Part shown: piece by piece, positions 1-10,900 of the stretch
Position numbering within the stretch: the stretch's first letter is position 1
Layout of the letters: every line of letters starts with the position of its first letter
Assembly: GCF_901709675.1 (NCBI RefSeq)
Contig: NC_051088.1
Location: forward strand, 2,772,664 to 2,836,663
Length of the DNA stretch: 64,000 nt
Source of the DNA: Syngnathus acus
Taxonomy: Eukaryota; Chordata; Actinopteri; Syngnathiformes; Syngnathidae
Direction of reading: 5' to 3'
Made by a program: the position numbers and the translations under genes
Notes under the pieces: generated by a model
Told to the model about the DNA's origin: nothing
Databases searched by the model: none
What the model saw: the letters and a program-made list of their open reading frames with translations, nothing else

Positions 1-29
1 ATTGCACGTAATTTGTCCGTTAGCTACAG

Positions 30-745
30 TTATTTAGCCTGGTTGTACAGTCTGATGGCGGCAGGGAGGAAGGACCTGCGATGCCTCTCGGTGGTGCATC
101 GTGGGTGACGAAGCCGGTCACTGATGGAGCTCTCCAGGGCTCTGACAGTCTCATGAAGGGGGTGGGAGACGTTGTCCATGATGGAGGACAGCTTAGCCAC
201 CATCCTCCTCTCCCCCACCACCTCCACCCGGTCCAGACTGCAGCCCAGGACAGAGCCGGCTTTCTTCACCACCTTGTCCAGCCTCTTCCTCTCCGCTGCA
301 GTGATGCCGCTGCTCCAGCAGACCACCCCATAAAAAATGGCGGACGCCACCACAGAGTCGTAGAAGGTCCTCAGGAGGCCGTCCCTCACTCCGAAGGACC
401 TCAGTCTGCGCAGCAGGTGGAGTCTGCTCTGGCCCTTCTTGTATAGGGCCTGAGTGTTACCAGTCCAGTCCAGTTTATTGTTCAGGTGAACACCCAGGTA
501 CTTGTAAGAGTCCACAATCTCTACGTCCGTTCCCTGGATGTTCACCGGTGAGGGGGGGACTTTGCGCCGGCGGAGGTCCACCACCAGCTCCTTTGTTTTT
601 CCAGAATTAATCTGGAGGCGGTTCCGCTGGCACCAGTCCACGAATCTGTGATTCAGTCCTCGGTACTCCGTCTCGTCTCCGTCGTTAATGAGACCGACGA
701 TGGCGGAGTCGTCCGAGAACCTCTGGAGGTGGCAGGTTGATGTGT
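30..745 (-). pseudogene. Rex1 non-LTR retrotransposon, RT 3' fragment
   Basis: Antisense open frame that starts inside the reverse transcriptase, at the catalytic box (FSDD where the family normally has FADD), and runs through the thumb and C-terminal region to the usual RRSFLPAAIRLYN ending. Motifs such as LNHRFVDWC, KTKELVVDLRR, YKYLGVHL and QSRLHLLRRLR match the fish Rex1 pattern. Everything 5' of the RT palm (endonuclease, early RT) is missing, as in ordinary 5' truncation. The frame reads on upstream to about 1193, but that part is unrelated repeat, so the element probably ends near 745. Dead copy. Confidence 0.75.
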
Positions 746-773
746 GGTGGGTGAAGTCAGCTGTGTAGATGGC

Positions 774-1523
774 GCCGTGAGTGGCTGCCTCCCAGCAGTG
801 TTCTCTCTTTTCCTCTTTATTTCCTTCTTTTCTCCTTTTTCTTTCTGTCTTTTTGTCCATTCGGCGATGCTGGTGCCTTCTACCGCACCTCGGTATCTCT
901 TCGGATCGGATATATTTTTTTTTTCTTCCTGGGACCGGGATCATCGGTCGAGACCAGCGTAACTCTACGACGGCTTCCTGCTTATCCGGCCAGTGATCAC
1001 TGGGTCCCTCGCCTTGGCCTTGCAGCCGCAACCCCTGTGGGGAGTCCGCTCCCTTGTGCTCGTCGGAACCAACAACTTTCGCCATGCTGGCCCCGTGGTG
1101 ACCATCTGCACGTGCCCCGACTGGGTGCCCAGGACGCTGCTCACACGTTTGCCTGCTTTGTGATGTTTTCACCGATTCACGACCACGGTCCATTGGGCGC
1201 CGTTGAACTGGACTGCCCTTACACCTGTCTATGGACCCCGTGGAGGCTATTTAGTGTGTTTTGGGGTGTACTCTTGTATTGAGGGGTGCTGGTTGGCCGC
1301 TGTTACTTTTTTTCCTTTGTCTTTTAGCTTTGATTTGCTTTGATGGCTTTTATCTTCAGCACTTTCTGACTTTCTTTGTGGCGCCGTTGTGTGGCAGCCT
1401 TGTGAGAGCCTGTTGAGTTGCGCTTATGCCATCTGTGTGTCTTTTGTATACCCACTCTGTGGTATGGATACTGCTGGGGCCTGAATTTCCCCACCCCTGG
1501 GGATCAATAAATATTCAATCAAT
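774..1523 (+). repeat. Unclassified LINE-like repeat with AATAAA-containing 3' end
   Basis: A block beginning ATGGCGCCGTGAGTGG and ending CCTGGGGATCAATAAATATTCAATCAAT. The ending resembles the 3' ends of many fish LINEs, which have a poly(A) signal followed by a short tandem tail. It contains pyrimidine-rich tracts and no convincing protein. I infer a dispersed repeat but cannot name the family. Confidence 0.35.
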
Positions 1524-1526
1524 GGT

Positions 1527-1943
1527 ATGAAAATTAAGGGAGATATTGTAAAGCCAAGTCGAGAGTGTAAAGTATGTATCCAGGGAAAGTTTGCACAAAC
1601 TCGAAATAGCAACCCTGATACAAGAGCAGAGGCTGCTTTACAAATGGTGCGTACAGACCTAGCAGGTCCAATTGCTAATGATTCTATTGATGGTTACATA
1701 TATGTGCAGTCATTCACAGATGACTATTCAAACGCAGTGTTTGTATATTTTCTTAAAGCAAATAAAATCGTACTCTGCAGGCAACTGAAAAGTTCTTCGC
1801 GGATACAGCACTTTTATGGAAAAGTAAAGTGTATAAGGTCAGACAATGTTACAGAATTCATGTGCAGAGAGTTTCAAACTCTGTTGAGGGAGAACTGTAT
1901 CAGACGTGAGACATCAGCGCCATACTCACCCCACCAAAATGGG
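1527..1943 (+). pseudogene. Ty1/Copia integrase fragment
   Basis: About 139 residues of a Copia-type pol. The end of the GAG-pre-integrase finger (CKVCIQGK) is followed by the integrase core with DLAGPI (first catalytic Asp about residue 44), DDYSNAVFVY and RSDN (second Asp about 106), ending at SAPYSPHQNG. The catalytic Glu that should follow within about six residues is absent, because the sequence switches abruptly into GC-rich tandem repeat. Protease, gag, RT and LTRs are not present. Copia elements are uncommon in vertebrates but known in fish. Confidence 0.8.
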
Positions 1944-3420
1944 ACGCACTTTCGGCGCAGCACAAATGCCCTGTCGGCGCTGCGCCCTCTCGGCGCAGCG
2001 CACGCCTGCAATCTCGGCGGACCCTCGGCGCGCCCTCTCGGCGTGGAGTACTCTCGGCGCGGACCCAACTCGGCGCGGCCCCCTCTCGGCGCTGCGCTGA
2101 GAGGGCCCGTGCGTTGCGCCGAGAGGTCAATGCACCAAGAGGGCAATGCGCGGCGAGGGCGCGTGCGCTGCACCGAGAGGGCAATGCGCCAACTCCTGCC
2201 GCGGCGCCCTCTCGGCGCGGTGCCCTCTCGGCGCTGTGCAGCGTCCTCTTAGCGCTGTGCGACGCAGCGCCCTCTCGGTGCTCCCTCTTGGTGCAGCGCT
2301 AGCGGCGAAGCACTCCCAGCGCGCGCGCCCTCTCTGCACAGGGCCCTCTTGGCACATTTCCGTCCGACTGCACCATTTTTGTCCGATCGCGCAACTGCAG
2401 CGCACTACTGACCGAACAACCGTAGCGCGCCGCAGACGGCACAACTGCAACGCGCCCTTCGCATTATTGTGACAGAGGCGTCGCAGGAATTTAGAATCCT
2501 GATGGACTTTCCCAATTTTAAATGGACCTCAGTGCGCAGGGAGGTTAATTTGATCCGATCGCGCATCCGCGGCGCGCCGGACGCTCACTGTCACAGAGCC
2601 GTCGCTGAGCTCTCCGCGCAGCGCACCCTCGGCCCGCCTTCACGGCGCAGCACGCACAGCAAGTGCAGCGCGCGCTGCACTTGCAGCGCGGCGACCTCTC
2701 GGCGTGGCGACTTCTTGGCGTCCTTGCGGCGTCCTCGAGGCGTTCTCTCTGCTACGCGGCGCCCTCTCGGTGCGACGGAGCGCTCTCTCGGCGCAGCGCC
2801 ATCTCAGCGCGGCGCCCTCTCTGCGCGGCACACCCTCGGCCCACTCTCTCGGCGCAGCGTGCGTGCGCTCTCGGCGCAGCGCGCACCCCCTTGGCGCGGT
2901 GCCCTCTAGGCGCGGCGACCTCACGGCGTAGCACCCTCTCAACGCAGCGCGCCACCCTCGCGGCGCGGCACAGCGCCCCCTTGGCGCGGCGCCTTCTCGG
3001 TGCGGCGCCCTCTCGGCGCAGCGCGCGTGCCCTGTTGGCGCTGCGCCCTCCCGGCGCTGCGCGAAGGGGGGGGCCCTCTCGGTGCTCCTTCTCGGTGCAG
3101 CGCACGTGGCGACGTGCTCGCAGGGCGCGCGCCCTTTCGGCACAGGGCGCTCTCCGCACATTTTCGTCCGACCGCGCCAATTTTGTCCGATCGCACAACT
3201 GCAGCGCGCCGCAGACGGCGCAACTGCAGCGCGTTGGTCGCATTATTGTGACAGAGGCGTCGCTGAAATTTTGAAAATATTTTCAGTCCTGATGTACTTT
3301 CCAAAATTTAAATGGACCTCAGTTCGCAGGGAGCTTAATTTGGTCTGATCACGCAACTGCAGCGCGCCGGACGCTCACTGTCGCTGACACAAGTAGAAAA
3401 TATCTTACATCCAGGCGGGA
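1944..3420. repeat. GC-rich higher-order tandem array (CCCTCTCGGCGC-type units)
   Basis: Two blocks (about 1944-2345 and 2600-3150) are built of degenerate short units around CCCTCTCGGCGCAGCGC. Each is followed by the same non-GC-rich spacer, which contains CGTCCGAC, CAACTGCAGCGCGCC, ATTGTGACAGAGGCGTCGC and AAATGGACCTCAG. The spacer copies start 804 bp apart (CGTCCGAC at 2361 and 3165), so this is a higher-order repeat. A third, partial spacer lies at 3733-3790, beyond a hAT insertion. The block has long open frames on both strands only because stop codons are rare in this composition. Confidence 0.8.
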
Positions 3421-3431
3421 GAGGATGATTT

Positions 3432-3720
3432 CAGAGGCGTAGCCAGGAATTTTTCCAGTAGGGGCGCACGCCCACAGGAAAAAAAATCGAACATCACCCA
3501 CGCCGTTCGCTGATCGCTAAAACAACATCCGGGTCCGGGAGGCAAACGGTGAATGGATAACATCGCGCACATAGAATAGCGCAAGCACATTCGCGCAAGA
3601 CCGAAAGAAAAAAACGGCATGAAAATGAAGAATCGAAAAAGCTCGATTTTTTTCAACCGGGGCGCAGGGAGTCCTAACTGGGGCACTGCCCCGGCTCGCC
3701 CCGTCTTGGCTACGCCTCTG
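3432..3720. mobile_element. hAT MITE, copy 1
   Basis: 289-bp element with terminal inverted repeats CAGAGGCGTAGCCAGG / CTTGGCTACGCCTCTG and a perfect 8-bp target duplication, gatgattt (3424-3431 and 3721-3728). The 8-bp TSD and CAG-start TIR are hAT hallmarks. It has no coding capacity and depends on a transposase elsewhere. It is inserted in the third spacer of the GC-rich array. A near-identical copy lies at 31863-32150. Confidence 0.93.
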
Positions 3721-3790
3721 GATGATTTGTCGGCATTTCCGTCCGACCGTGCAACCGCAGCGCGCCGGACGCATTATGGTTACATTGCCA

Positions 3791-4231
3791 AAACTAAGCA
3801 AATATTCCAAAAGTCGGGATTTACTTGCCAAAATCTGAGTGGACACACAGGAGTTGAAACAATAACACCATTACCTCGAACCATCACGGCAGAGCCTCAA
3901 TTTATTTTGTATGTTAATGATAGGCTACCGGATTGCTGTCTCCTGGTCGTTCCCCTCCGCTGCTCCCTGCTCTCGCCTGGAGGACCTTTGTTGGTGAGCA
4001 TCTGGAGAAAGGCTGTTGAATGGGATCCATTACTGCTGGGCCCCGTGCTTCAGCGACTGTACTTGGGGCATGAACACAGTCCGCAGGGAAGGCTTTGTTG
4101 CTATAGCGGGGGTGAAGGGACAGATGAATAGGCATAGAGATGGATACAGTTTGCATACCCCACAACAAGTTTCACAATTTAGAGTTTGACCCAAAGGTTG
4201 GTTGAAAAATAAAAGTATTATTTTTTTTATT
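3791..4231. other. No recognisable feature
   Basis: About 440 bp between the GC-rich array and a LINE 3' end. I see no convincing coding sequence or terminal repeats. Confidence 0.5.
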
Positions 4232-4646
4232 TACAGCTTCTTCCCCCAGGCTGTCGCTCTGATGAACTCACACCACTCTTAGAGTCTCAGTCATTGCTGT
4301 GCAATAACATCCTGCTCTCCACACCTTTTTTGAATTGTCTACATTATTTGTACTATGTGTCCTCTCTGCATCCATTACAGCCTGGTCATCCTGGAAGAGC
4401 GATCCTCCCATCTGTGGTCTCTTCTCAAGGTTTCTCATTTCCCCTAGTTGGAGTTTTGAGTTTTTCCTTGCCCTCCTGGGAGTTTAAGATCAGGGGATGT
4501 TTGAGAATATTTGTCATTTTTCACACGTCCTGAGTGTTGTTAGTCACCTAAATGTTGAACAGAGGCTGTGATGTACCGAAGTCAAATTCCTTGTTTGGCA
4601 CGCTCAAACATGGCGAATAAAAATTCTTGAATCTTGAATCTTAATC
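4232..4646 (+). pseudogene. Rex1-type LINE 3' end
   Basis: Only the last codons of a Rex1-like ORF remain (SFFPQAVALMNSHHS then stop, about 4236-4281). They are followed by a 3' UTR ending in AATAAAAATTCTTGAATCTTG with short tandem GAATCTT units, as expected for this LINE group. The Rex3 copy at 4661 is inserted immediately downstream. Confidence 0.6.
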
Positions 4647-4660
4647 TTTATTTTTTTTGT

Positions 4661-5306
4661 CCCCTCCGTGAGTCGTCACCTTATTGTGGTGGAGGGGTTT
4701 GCGTGCCCCTATGATCCTAGGAGCCATGTTGTCTGGGGCTTCATGCCCCTGGTAGGGTCACCCATGGCAAAAGGGTCCTAGGTGAGGGGCCAGACAAAGC
4801 ACGGCTCAGAAGACCCCTTATGATGAATAAAATATATGGACTTAGTTTTCCCTCGCCCGGACGCGGGTCACCGGGGCCCCCCTCTGGAGCCATGCCTGGA
4901 GGTGGGGCTCGAAGGCGAGCGCCTAGTGGCCGGGCCTTCGTCCATGGGGCCCAGCCGGGCACATCCCGAAAAGAAAACGTGGGTCCCCCTTCCCATGGGC
5001 TCACCACCTGTAGGAGGGGCCAAAGGGGTCGGGTGCAAAGCGAGCTGGGCGGCGGCCAAAGGCAGGGACCTTAGCGGTCTGATCCCTGGCTGCAGAAGCT
5101 GGCTCTTGGGACATGGAATGTCACCTCTCTGGCTGGAAAGGAGCCCAAGCTGGTGTGTGAGACAGAAAAGTTCCGACTAGACATAGTCAGACTTGCCTCC
5201 ACACATAGTTTGGGGTTTGGTACAAGCCCTCTCGAGAGGCGCTGCACTCTCTTCCACTCTGGAGTTGCCCACGGTGAGAGGCGTCGAGCAGGTGTGGGCA
5301 TACTTA
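4661..5306 (+). mobile_element. Rex3 copy A, segment 1 (5' UTR and start of endonuclease)
   Basis: First of three pieces of one RTE-clade Rex3 element. It aligns with the 5' part of the copy at 57880 from GTGAGTCGTCACC onward, reaching the endonuclease start (LGTWNVTSL) and [10 protein letters not shown]. It stops exactly at GCATACTTA, where an antisense LINE is inserted. The outer target duplication is TTTATTTTTTTTGT at 4647-4660, matched at 15124-15136 with one fewer T. The frame contains substitutions and is not functional. Confidence 0.85.
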
Positions 5307-6628
5307 GGTTGGTTGGTTGGTTGGTTTATTGTTTAGCACATATTATTACAGCAATAACAGTGCAAGGAGGGAGACGAAGCCTAGGGCTTGTAGAGAGCTC
5401 CACTCCTGTTATATATACAAACAAAGTGCAAAACAAACAAAGTGCTGTGTAGTCAAATGTCACTCAAGTGTTTAAAAAATATAGGTAAATAAACAAAAGC
5501 ATAACAAGCTAAATATTAATTCATCATATTTATATATGCATATATACAATTGTGTTTGTATACATACATAAACGGGTACACTATACAAAATAAGAAACAA
5601 GCGGGACAAAATGGATACTTAGCGATATTGACGCAATCAAAGAGACACCAGGTAGGAATAGCTAAAAGGGAACAGAAAAACTGCAAATAGAAAATAACAA
5701 AACAAGGAAGAATCAGAGTATAAATTGTGTTTTAAGTTGATGTTCTTAGTATGGATCATATATAATAGTATATAATATATAAGTCGCTCCTTATTATAAG
5801 TCGCCCCCCCACCCAAACTATGAATAAAACCGCGACTTATAGACCGAAAATTACGGTATTTACTTTACCAATTGACAGTAGTGAATAATTTCTAAACAGT
5901 GGTGCCGATGGTTCATATCTATTTGAAAATGAGATCATTCTTAGGAACTTCTTTTGTATGATGAGTAATTTGTTGAGGTATGTTGGATATGTGGCTGCCC
6001 AGACTATGTTGCAGTAATTGAGTAAAGGAAACAGGAAGCTATAATATAGAGTGAGATGAGCAGAAGGATGGACCAAGGGACAAACTTTTCGTGAAATACC
6101 TAGCATTTTCATAGATCTTTTGCAAACCAAATCAATATGTTCAGACCAGTTTAAGTGTTCGTCAACTATAACTCCTAGGAATTTGGTGCTCGTAACTTGA
6201 TGGATTTCGTTATTGTTTATGTAAATTTTGGTCTGTTCTTTGGGGTAAGATTTATTTATATTGCAGAAGATCATGAAGTTAAATTTTTTTATATTGAGTG
6301 TCAACTTATTTGTTTTGAACCATTTAGTAACAGCGGACAACTCAGCATTCACACTTGCAATGAGAGAATTAAAATCATCGTGGGTGGCAATGAGGTTGGT
6401 ATTGTCCGCAAATAACAGAGGGAGAAAATTTGAACAAGACATGGAGAAATCGTTTATGTACACCAAAAATAATAGAGGACCCAATATTGAGCCCTGCGGG
6501 ACCCCAAAGAGTATTTTAGATCTGTTGGAAGAACAACCATTTATATACTTATACTTATTATACTTATACTTAAATACTTATACTTATTATACTATATTAT
6601 ACTATTATACTTATACTTAGTATACTAT
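5307..6628 (-). mobile_element. 5'-truncated antisense LINE nested in Rex3 copy A
   Basis: Flanked by the Rex3 target sequence ATACTTA (5300-5306 and 6629-6635). Its 3' end, at the left, carries an (AACC)n tail seen as GGTTGGTTGGTTGGTT on the plus strand. It encodes the RT fragment annotated at 5837-6484. At about 5765-5858 it carries a MITE end (AAGTCGC...CGAAAATTACGGTA). The right 88 bp (6541-6628) is a degenerate tandem array of the target motif TATACTTA. Confidence 0.8.
5837..6484 (-). pseudogene. Non-LTR reverse transcriptase fragment
   Basis: 215 residues of RT: GPLLFLVYINDF, the catalytic box FADN (FADD expected, second Asp changed to Asn), then WFKTNKLTLNIKK and FLGVIVDEHLNWSEHI. These are typical of the Jockey/CR1 superfamily of non-LTR RTs; I cannot fix the clade. 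The N-terminal RT and endonuclease are missing. The C-terminal end is broken by a MITE end at about 5858. The FADN change makes it inactive. Confidence 0.75.
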
Positions 6629-6635
6629 ATACTTA

Positions 6636-7019
6636 TTGCCCCCCGGCTGAGCGCCTGCACATTGGGGTTCACCCCGGTGAACGAGAGGGTAGCCTCCCTC
6701 CGCCTTCGGGTGGGGGGACGGGTCCTGACTGTTGTTTATGCCTATGCACCGAACAGCAACTCAGAGTACCCACCCTTTTTGGGGTCCTTAGAAGAAGTGC
6801 TGGAGAGCGCTCCTTCTGGGGACTCTATCGTTCTACTGGGTGACTTCAATGCTCACGTGGGCAATGACAGTGAGACCTGGAAGGGTGTGATTGGGAGGAA
6901 CGCCCCCCCCGATCTGAACCCGAGCGGTCTTCTATTGTTGGACTTCTGTGCTTGACAAGGATTGTCAATAATGAACACCATGTTCAAGCATAAGGGTGTC
7001 CATGTGTGCACTTGGCACC
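6636..7019 (+). mobile_element. Rex3 copy A, segment 2 (endonuclease middle)
   Basis: Continues the endonuclease after the nested [32 protein letters not shown] and [10 protein letters not shown] (the conserved GDFN box) are readable at 6662-6955. A substitution creates a stop (TGCTTGA) at about 6952. The segment ends at CTTGGCACC. Rex3 continues at 12875 with the duplicated CACC, so the 5.85 kb between is one insertion. Confidence 0.88.
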
Positions 7020-7141
7020 TGTTGAGTTACATGGTGGATAGGAGGGTAAAAGATGGTGCTGGATTTGACCCAGACGAATTGGCTAAGATGAAATTCCAAA
7101 TTTCAAAGCTTGACATGGAGGACCTGAAGAAGGGGGCCTGA
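7020..7141 (+). pseudogene. Short frame entering the LTR (C-terminal tail of an unknown retroelement protein)
   Basis: From the first base of the element a frame reads in for about 40 codons, rich in charged residues (VDRRVKDG, DPDELAKM, DMEDLKKGA), then stops. If the element is an LTR, this is where an env or accessory gene of the parent would overlap the start of U3. I do not recognise the protein. Too short for homology by eye. Confidence 0.3.
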
Positions 7142-7379
7142 GTGGGGGTTACTTAAAAGTTAGTTCTTCAAAATTAACTATTGTTAAATTGGTAAAGGGG
7201 AATTTGTTGGTTGAACCAGTAAACCTCCATTCCTGTTCCAAATTTCACCAGAAGATGGTGCCAAAGTCAGATTGACCTAACGTAGTAAATTAATAGTTTA
7301 AAAAGTCATCAATTAGATGAAGATTTGTTCTGAAGCACAGCAACACACAATTTTGGATTATGTTATATTATTTTGTTTT

Positions 7380-7900
7380 GCTATAATATTCTTTGAAACT
7401 GCTCGAATATTTTAATTTGCTAACTCGGGAAGCCCATGCTCATCGTTAGGTAATGAGAATGAGACATGTTAATCACAGCTAGAGTAAGCTGCAATATATT
7501 TTTTTTTATTTTATTTTATTCTGCTTTGCAATATTGTATAGTTAGTAGCAACTTGAGCAGCATCATAGCACAGATGTTTCATTTACACATGAATGTATTA
7601 AGAGTTGAGTAAGGACAAGGGGCTGACAGTGATACCGTGGGTGGAAGACTGCAATCCCACGCTTGAGCTTGACCTAGAGGTCACCAGCTTGTCAAAATAC
7701 GCTTTGAAGATGCTTGAGTGTTTTAACCTGCTAACTAAGAGAATCCACGATCATAGTTATGATTATGTGTTAAATTGACTATTGTGAAAGTATGTGTTAT
7801 TATTGTCACAATAATTGATCAGTATCAAACATGTACGTATGTAATATTGATGTTCCATTTACACATGAATGTATGAATGTGAGCGAAGACAAGGAGGCGG
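7380..7900. repeat. Diverged tandem repeats inside the LTR
   Basis: Two to three diverged units. TTTAATTTGCTAAC at about 7411 matches TTTAACCTGCTAAC at about 7722 (offset about 311). ATTTACACATGAATGTAT at about 7581 matches 7857 (offset 276). GTGGAAGACTG...TCCCAC recurs at about 7638 and 11110. The second unit is interrupted by the non-LTR element at 7916, so it resumes at 11100. Their position upstream of the TATA-like box suits U3 enhancer repeats; that role is inference. Confidence 0.6.
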
Positions 7901-7915
7901 AAAGGGTTAATGGTG

Positions 7916-10900
7916 GAGGAGAAGACGACAGCCTCCACGTGGCCTCCTCTGCAAGTAGCAAGAAATGGTGCAAGACCAACTTGTGAAACGAATGTCGTCA
8001 ACCAAACGTCGAGCTCGTCGAGCTCGAGCTGGCAGGCTTAGGACCGGCGGACGGGCAGTCATCCCGACCGTCGAAAACCGAGGCCTGTCAGTGCTTCAAC
8101 TCAATGTCGAGGGCCTAACAACCGCCAAACTCGAAGTCCTGCGTCACCTGGCTGATTCCAACGAGGCAGCGGTTCTGCTCCTGCAGGAGACACACTGCAC
8201 ATCCGACAACATCCTCAAGATTCCTGGGTTCCATCTTGCTGGGTCCATCTACAGCAAGCAACACGGTGTGGCAACGTTCGTCAGGACTGAATTAAGCTGG
8301 TCAGCCAGCAGCCAATCCCCACCAGGCTCTAACATCGAGTGGCTGGTTACAAAAATCCAGGAAACATCAGTCGTCAACGTATACAAACCCCCACCATCGG
8401 AGCTGTCCGTGACATCACTCCCATCAATAACTGCACCTGCCATCTATGCAGGTGACTTCAACTGTCAGCACACAGACTGGGGTTACAACCACACAACACC
8501 TAATGGAGTGGCGCTGAGTGAATGGGCCTCCAACACTGATGCTCTGCTGCTGTACGACCCCAAGGAGCCTCCAACGTTCTTCTCTGCACGCTGGAACACC
8601 TCCACCAACCCGGACCTGGCCTTCGCCATCTGCCACAGTAACGACCCGAAACCGGAGAGACGCATCCTGGATAGGTTTCCCCGATCACATCACCGGCCAT
8701 CCATCATTAAAGTCCCAGCACTAGTGGAACCGGTACCAGGGAAACCCGTCAAGCGATGGAACTTCCGAAAGGCCAACTGGGAGTCGTATGCTGAGGAGAC
8801 TGAAAGAAGGTCAGCTGGCCTGCCAGACCCAGACACAGCCGATCTGGATGCGGCCTATGCAGCCTACTGCCAGGTCCTCCTGGGTGCGGCAAAGAAGACC
8901 ATCCCACGGGGCTATAACAGGAACTACATCCCGGGTTGGGACAAGGAATGCAGCCGCCTTCTGTGTGATCACCAGAGGGCTAGCTCCAGAGAAGAGGTGG
9001 ACATGACTGCAGCAGCACTGCTCCAGAAGCTGGATATCACCCGTAGGGCTAGATGGACAGAAGTCGTCGAATCAATCGACTTCACCCATTCTAGTCGCAA
9101 GGCGTGGCAGACCATCAACCAGTTCACAGGCAGAAATACAACACCCCACAGCTGCCCAGTCACAGCAAATGCCATTGCATCCCATCTCCTGAAGAACGGC
9201 CGCTTCCCGGATGCTGACAAAGTTTTTGCCCGACTGATATCGTGTGAGGTGTCTGGCCTCTCGGGAGCGGCCAGTGTCGATTCCAACCTCTCGGGAGAAT
9301 TCACAGCAGAGGAACTCAGTGAGGCCTTGAGCAAGCTCAAGCCAGGCAAATCCCCTGGCCGTGACAACATCCACCCAGAGTTTGTCATCCACCAGAGCAC
9401 AATAACATCTGGTTGGCTCTGTGCTTTCTTTACATCATGCTACCGGAGATTAAAGCTCCCAAAGACTTGGCGCCGTGCCTCTGTCATAGCTCTGCCGAAG
9501 CCAAATAAACCTGCAGAAGATCCTAAGTCATACAGACCAATCTCGCTGCTCTGTGTCCCATTTAAGATCTTGGAGAAGATGATCCATAGCCGCATCGAGC
9601 CAGTGGTGGACTCACAGCCCCCACGGGAACAAGCTGGTTTCCGTCATGGAAGATCAACAGCTGACCAGGTAACACTACTCTGTCAGGACATCGAGGACAG
9701 CTTCCAGGACAGTGAGAAAGCTGGGGTAGTGTACCTGGATCTGACGGCTGCATATGACACCGTGTGGCACCGGGGACTCCACCTGAAGCTGCTGAGGACA
9801 ATACCAGACCGGCACATGGTGAAGTTCATCATGGAGACAATTTCCAACCGCAGCTTCATCCTCCAGACCAGCAGTGGCCAGTGCAGTAGGCTCAGAAGAC
9901 TGAGGAACGGGGTACCGCAGGGGTCTGTCCTCTCGCCGATGCTGTTCAATGTTTACATCCACGACCTACCTGATACAGCATCGAGAAAGTATGGCTACGC
10001 AGACGACCTTGCCATCATGCTGAGCCGACCAACGTGGAAGGCGATGGAAGAGGGTCTTAATGAAGACATGGGCACACTGGTAGCATACCTTCGGAGGTGG
10101 CGTCTACAGCTCAGCGTCGGAAAGACAGTCGCAGCGGCATACCACCTTAGCACCAGAGAAGCCAGGATGGAACTTGAGGTGCGCGTTGACAACAAATGTC
10201 TGGAGGTCCAGCAAGCCCCGAAGTACCTTGGAGTGCGTCTGGATCGGACATTATCCTTCAAACAACACCTGGAAGAAGTCAATGCCAAGGTGACATCCAG
10301 AGCCGCGCTGATCCGCCGCCTCGCTGGAACAACCTGGGGAGCCTCCGCTAAGACGCTGCGAATATCCACTCAAGCCCTGGTCTTCTCTGCAGCAGAATAC
10401 TGCAGCCCAGTCTGGAGCAGAAGCCCGCATGCGAGAAAGGTCGACGTGGCTATTAATACCTCCCTCCGGATAATAACTGGATGCTTGAAACCTACTCCTG
10501 TGTCCCTCTTGCCGGTCCTCGCGGGAATAGCACCGGCCGGCCTCCGACGGGAGGCTGCCAACCTCGCCCAGGCCAGGAAGGCACAAAAATATGACTGGCA
10601 CATCTTGCACAACACCACAATAACACCAGCATCTCCAAGCAGACTCAAGTCCCGCCACCCTTACAACAAGGCAGCACAAGAGATGCTCAACTCCACCTCT
10701 GAGGACATCTCCAGAGATGCATGGTTGGCAGCAGCTTGGAAGCAGGAGTGGGAGTCGGCCGGACCCTCCCGAGTCCACCGCTACATTTGGGACCCAGGAG
10801 ATGGCGCCATTGGAGGAGATGACCTACCACGCCGGCAATGGACCACGCTGAACCGCCTACGGACTGGGGTCGGTCGCTTTGGGTCATCAATGAAGACGTG

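Noticed and set aside
1944-3160. CRISPR-like array
   Set aside because: Units are short, degenerate and not separated by unique spacers of fixed size; the genome is eukaryotic.
1874-3304. Many 60-200 residue frames rich in Arg, Ala, Ser and Pro on both strands
   Set aside because: They are frames through GC-rich tandem units (SRRSALSAQR-type repetition) and exist in several frames at once. No domain, so not genes.
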